From NCBI GenBank assembly GCA_021736135.1, contig JAIPGO010000003.1, positions 27,277-91,276 on the forward strand: 64,000 bases of DNA, written 5' to 3'. Positions 60,786 to 64,000 of this stretch are shown in pieces. A program made the translations under genes and the position numbers. The DNA comes from Candidatus Cloacimonadota bacterium. GTDB taxonomy: Bacteria; Cloacimonadota; Cloacimonadia; Cloacimonadales; TCS61. The notes beneath the pieces were generated by a model. That model saw nothing but the letters and a program-made list of their open reading frames with translations, made no database searches and had not been told where the DNA came from. Every line of letters begins with the position of its first letter. Position 1 is the first letter of the stretch.

Positions 60786-60882
60786 ACCTTGCGTATGATC
60801 GCAGACCTTCGCAATGGTTGACTATGTGAATTCCGAGTTTTCTGAGACGACCATTGCGGAGGTCTGCGACCATTCGCAAGGT
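60786..60882. repeat. imperfect inverted repeat (35-bp arms, 27-nt loop)
   Basis: Arms 60786-60820 and 60848-60882, 31/35 matching as reverse complements. Confidence 0.9.
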
Positions 60883-60896
60883 CTCACCCGCAAATC

Positions 60897-60980
60897 AGTT
60901 TCATTTCTTCTTTTCGCGTTTTACGCACCTTTCGCGGTTGATAATCTATTCTTTTTGGTTTCGGTTTATCTGAGTCAGGT
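60897..60980. repeat. dispersed intergenic module also present at 3158-3210 and 3912-3960
   Basis: tcatttcttcttttcgcgttttacgcacctttcgcggttgataatctatt...ggtttcggtttatctgagtcagg. Confidence 0.85.
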
Positions 60981-61143
60981 CATAGCAGCATTTCAGCAAA
61001 ATGGTTTCTATAATTTTTCAGGTGTGCACTTCACTTGCGAAATATACTAACGAGTTATGTCTGGTGAGATACGTTTTATTTGCAGAAGATGGTATTAACG
61101 TTATAATGTCTATTAACTAAATAAACGGTGAAGGGGATTTTGC

Positions 61144-61377
61144 ATGAAAAAACAAAAGGTTCTCAAGGTTCTGAATGTTTTTCTAATTTTAGCTTTTTTG
61201 ACAACGGTGTCAGCTTTGATCTTTTACAAATTTATTCCTTCCGGAATACAGGGCAGTGAGTTTTTGTATGAGATGCACGAATTAGCCGGAATGATTTTCG
61301 CTATCCTGGGCATAACGCATTTCATCCTGAATTTCAACTGGGTACGATCAATGTATTTTAAAAAGAAGAAAAAGTAG
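61144..61377 (+). CDS. DUF4405-like small membrane protein
   Basis: Two TM segments, MHELAGMIFAILGITHFILNFNW with spaced His. Confidence 0.7.
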   Translation: MKKQKVLKVLNVFLILAFLTTVSALIFYKFIPSGIQGSEFLYEMHELAGMIFAILGITHFILNFNWVRSMYFKKKKK

Positions 61378-61409
61378 AAACTAAAATTTTCAAGATAAAA
61401 GGAGAAATT

Positions 61410-61745
61410 ATGAAGTACTTATTAATTCTCGTATTACTCGCTGGAAGCTCTTTGTTATTAGCGCATCCGGCTTCGGAAGTTACTCTGGCATTCGACCAGG
61501 AAACATCAATCCTGACGGTGAATTTCGCACACAATGTTAACGACGTAGATAAACACTTTATCTTCGAAATCCTGGTTTATCTGAATGGTGAACAGATCAT
61601 TGAGCAATTACTCCAGAAGCAGGATAATACAGAAACAGGCACAGTGATCTATAAAATAGTGGAAGCAAAAAAGGGTGATAAGATCAAAGTTCGTACAAAC
61701 TGCAATAAAACAGGAAAGAAAGCTGCTGAAATTGTGATCGAATAA
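61410..61745 (+). CDS. small periplasmic protein, superoxide-reductase-like fold possible
   Basis: Signal peptide; HPASEVTLAFDQETSILTVNFAHNVNDVDKHFIFEILVYLNG. Confidence 0.65.
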   Translation: MKYLLILVLLAGSSLLLAHPASEVTLAFDQETSILTVNFAHNVNDVDKHFIFEILVYLNGEQIIEQLLQKQDNTETGTVIYKIVEAKKGDKIKVRTNCNKTGKKAAEIVIE

Positions 61746-61755
61746 AGGAGAGAAG

Positions 61756-62517
61756 ATGCGATTTAAATTGATCATTGTTCTCTTATTTATCACATCCACT
61801 CTCATTGCTTATGATTTTAGTATGATCAATCTGATCAATCCCTCCGGCTTGAAAGCTAAGCAGGGTGAATTGATGATCCGGCATCGGTTTTATGGTGATA
61901 TCACTGATGAGCCGCTCAATAATTTCCTGGGAATGGATGCAGGGGCTAATATAAACCTGAGTGCCCGTTACCAGTTTTACCGTAAAGCAGAAGTGCTGCT
62001 ATCTTATTCCAGACGCCAAAGCGAAAAAACCTGCGGACTGGCATATCGTCTTGATATTGATGATGTTCCGGTTTATGGGCAGCTGGGAGTGAATTATTTT
62101 TCTTATGAAGAGCTTAGCCAGTCTGAAACGACCAGACACAATTTCTTTTACTATCTTTCGCTGCAGAATGAGGAACTCTTCGACCGGATCGTAGCAACGC
62201 TTAATGCTGCTTATGACGGTTATAACGAAAGATTTGTGCCCGGATTCGGGTTCAGTGTAAAGCTCATTGATAGCGTGAGTCTGCTGGGAGAATACTATCC
62301 CGTATTAGACCGCAATTCTGCCGGCAAGGAACTGACTCAATATATCGGAGAAGAAGATGCATTTGCCATTGGCTTGAAATTTGACACTTACGGTCATCAA
62401 TTCACTTTTCTGCTCTCCAATACTGATGATGTAGGGCTCAGGAGAGTAAGTCTGGGTGCTGATAAAGATTCATATTTAAAACTGGGTTTCAATATTCAGC
62501 GACGTATGGAATATTAG
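61756..62517 (+). CDS. DUF5777-like outer-membrane beta-barrel protein
   Basis: Signal peptide; RHRFYGDITDEPLNNFLGMDAGANINLSARYQFYRKAEVLLSYSRRQSE. Confidence 0.68.
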   Translation: MRFKLIIVLLFITSTLIAYDFSMINLINPSGLKAKQGELMIRHRFYGDITDEPLNNFLGMDAGANINLSARYQFYRKAEVLLSYSRRQSEKTCGLAYRLDIDDVPVYGQLGVNYFSYEELSQSETTRHNFFYYLSLQNEELFDRIVATLNAAYDGYNERFVPGFGFSVKLIDSVSLLGEYYPVLDRNSAGKELTQYIGEEDAFAIGLKFDTYGHQFTFLLSNTDDVGLRRVSLGADKDSYLKLGFNIQRRMEY

Positions 62518-62526
62518 GAGGATTAA

Positions 62527-64000
62527 ATGAAAACCAGCTTAAATATATTTTCTCTTCTGATGGCAGTGCTGCTCTTTTTTGGCTGCAATACGGTTAGAGA
62601 CGAGATCATGGGGCATGATGATATAATTCCGCCTGATTCTATGGGATATGTAAGTGTTACCGGAGCAGGAGTTACCTTAAAATATAAAGTAGAAGATACG
62701 GATCTGCACTGCATTTTAAGTGCAAATACTTCCGGCTGGATCAGTGTGGGCTTCAATCCGACTTCCATGATGCGGGATGCCGATTTTATTATCGGATATG
62801 TGAGCAGTGGAATCGGCTATATGCGTGATGACTGGGGAATTTCCAATACAACCCACGTCTCAGATATAAGCCTGGGTGGTTCAGATAATATTACTTTGAT
62901 ATCGGCTTCCGAAGCCGGCGGAGTTTCCGAACTGGAATTCAAGATCCCTCTAAATTCCGGAGACCAGTATGATCAGGTGATGCAGATCGATCAAACATAT
63001 CCAATAATTTTAGCACGCGGCAACGGTGACAGCTTTGATTCGATGCATGCAGCTACCGGCTATGCCAGTATCACACTTTCAGAAACCGGAGGCGGCGGAA
63101 CCGGTCACACGTCTGCTCTGCCGGATACATCTCTATATCTATCGCTGGAAGCAAGCGGTATGAAGTTTTACTGGCTGGTTGATCCCGATACCATACATTG
63201 CGTGGTTACAGCTCCCACGTCAGGCTGGATAGGCATCGGTTTCGATCCGGAAAACGTGATGCAGGGTGCTAATTTCATCATTGCATACGTTGAAAGTGAC
63301 TCAGTAGGATATTTCCGTGATGACTGGGGAACTTCTCCTTCCATGCATGTTTCGGATGTGAGTAACGGAGGAACGGAAGATCTGTATCATCTGGGCGGGC
63401 TGGAAGCGAACGGGGAATCCATAATTTACTTTTCCATACCTTTAAATAGCGGAGATGCTTTTGATAAAACTCTGCTCTGGGATGAAAGCTATCCCATTAT
63501 ACTCGCTTATGGAGCAGATGACAGTTTTTCTTCTATGCATACTGCTGCCGATTTCTCATCATTTACGGTTGATAACACGACCGGCGGTGGTGGCGGCGGT
63601 GGCGGAAATACCAATGCATTTCCTGATACAACACAATATATTTCTCTGCAGGCAAATGACATGAGGTTCTACTGGCTGGTTGATCTTGATACCATTCACG
63701 TGGTGGTTTCAGCACCCACATCAGGCTGGGTAGGGATCGGCTTTGATCCGGAGAACGTCATGGAAGGTGCCAATTTCATCATCGGATACGTGGAAAGCGA
63801 TTCCATCGGCTATCTGCGGGACGACTGGGGTAACACACCCTCAGTTCATACTGCTGATGTAAATAATGGCGGTACTGAGGATATTTATTTCACAGGAGGT
63901 CTGGAAACAGGAGGTGAAACCTTCATCTACTTTTCCATGCCTTTAAATAGTGGAGATGCTTACGATAAAACGCTGCTCTGGGATGAAAGCTATCCCATAA
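62527..64000 (+). CDS. multi-DOMON-domain lipoprotein, truncated by the right window edge
   Basis: Open frame from ATG 62527 to 64000 (at least 491 codons); lipobox LLFFGC; three repeats of GW[IV]x[IV]GF[ND]P..M..A[DN]FII.YV..G[YF].RDDWG spaced 164 and 167 aa; poly-Gly linkers. Missing from the ORF track because no stop lies in the window. Confidence 0.85.
   Translation, partial: MKTSLNIFSLLMAVLLFFGCNTVRDEIMGHDDIIPPDSMGYVSVTGAGVTLKYKVEDTDLHCILSANTSGWISVGFNPTSMMRDADFIIGYVSSGIGYMRDDWGISNTTHVSDISLGGSDNITLISASEAGGVSELEFKIPLNSGDQYDQVMQIDQTYPIILARGNGDSFDSMHAATGYASITLSETGGGGTGHTSALPDTSLYLSLEASGMKFYWLVDPDTIHCVVTAPTSGWIGIGFDPENVMQGANFIIAYVESDSVGYFRDDWGTSPSMHVSDVSNGGTEDLYHLGGLEANGESIIYFSIPLNSGDAFDKTLLWDESYPIILAYGADDSFSSMHTAADFSSFTVDNTTGGGGGGGGNTNAFPDTTQYISLQANDMRFYWLVDLDTIHVVVSAPTSGWVGIGFDPENVMEGANFIIGYVESDSIGYLRDDWGNTPSVHTADVNNGGTEDIYFTGGLETGGETFIYFSMPLNSGDAYDKTLLWDESYPI

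Noticed and set aside
1-64000. rRNA/tRNA genes, reverse transcriptase/DGR, retron or prophage
   Set aside because: None recognised by eye; a tRNAscan-SE/Infernal run would be needed to exclude tRNAs or small ncRNAs.

Overview
A 64-kb window of bacterial chromosome. The gene content suggests an anaerobic, Gram-negative-type organism, possibly Cloacimonadota-like; that assignment is a guess from gene style and was not tested. The best-defined block is a complete division/cell-wall (dcw) cluster at about 30.7-48.4 kb: mraZ-rsmH-ftsL-ftsI(PASTA)-murE::murF fusion-mraY-murD-ftsW-murG-murC-murB-ftsQ-ftsA-ftsZ, followed by a tandem FKBP. Other blocks are: a tungsten-type aldehyde:ferredoxin oxidoreductase unit with MoaD- and MoeB/ThiF-like genes; an RND/HlyD efflux pair; a 2-hydroxyacid redox pair; a double-domain ThyX-like protein with DeoC; MalQ/PfkB; an acyl-CoA ligase with Bcp; an orphan umuC; M42 peptidase/cupin/NifU; a cDPG-synthetase-like GTPase; a secreted gluzincin with lipoproteins; and a right-edge envelope cassette (DUF4405-like, SOR-like small periplasmic protein, DUF5777-like barrel, multi-DOMON lipoprotein). 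Two CDSs run off the window edges and are missing from the supplied ORF track. The two most unusual signals are: (1) a solitary 1515-aa DUF4062-STAND ATPase-TPR protein with 18 near-identical TPRs, a 252-bp higher-order repeat, and a ~112-bp inverted repeat flanking it about 5.2 kb apart; (2) intergenic DNA assembled from a limited vocabulary of degenerate repeat modules (tandem 144-mers, heptamer arrays, large imperfect foldbacks, and a hairpin element with compensatory base changes) shared between loci up to ~57 kb apart. No rRNA, tRNA, CRISPR array, transposase or reverse transcriptase was recognised by eye.
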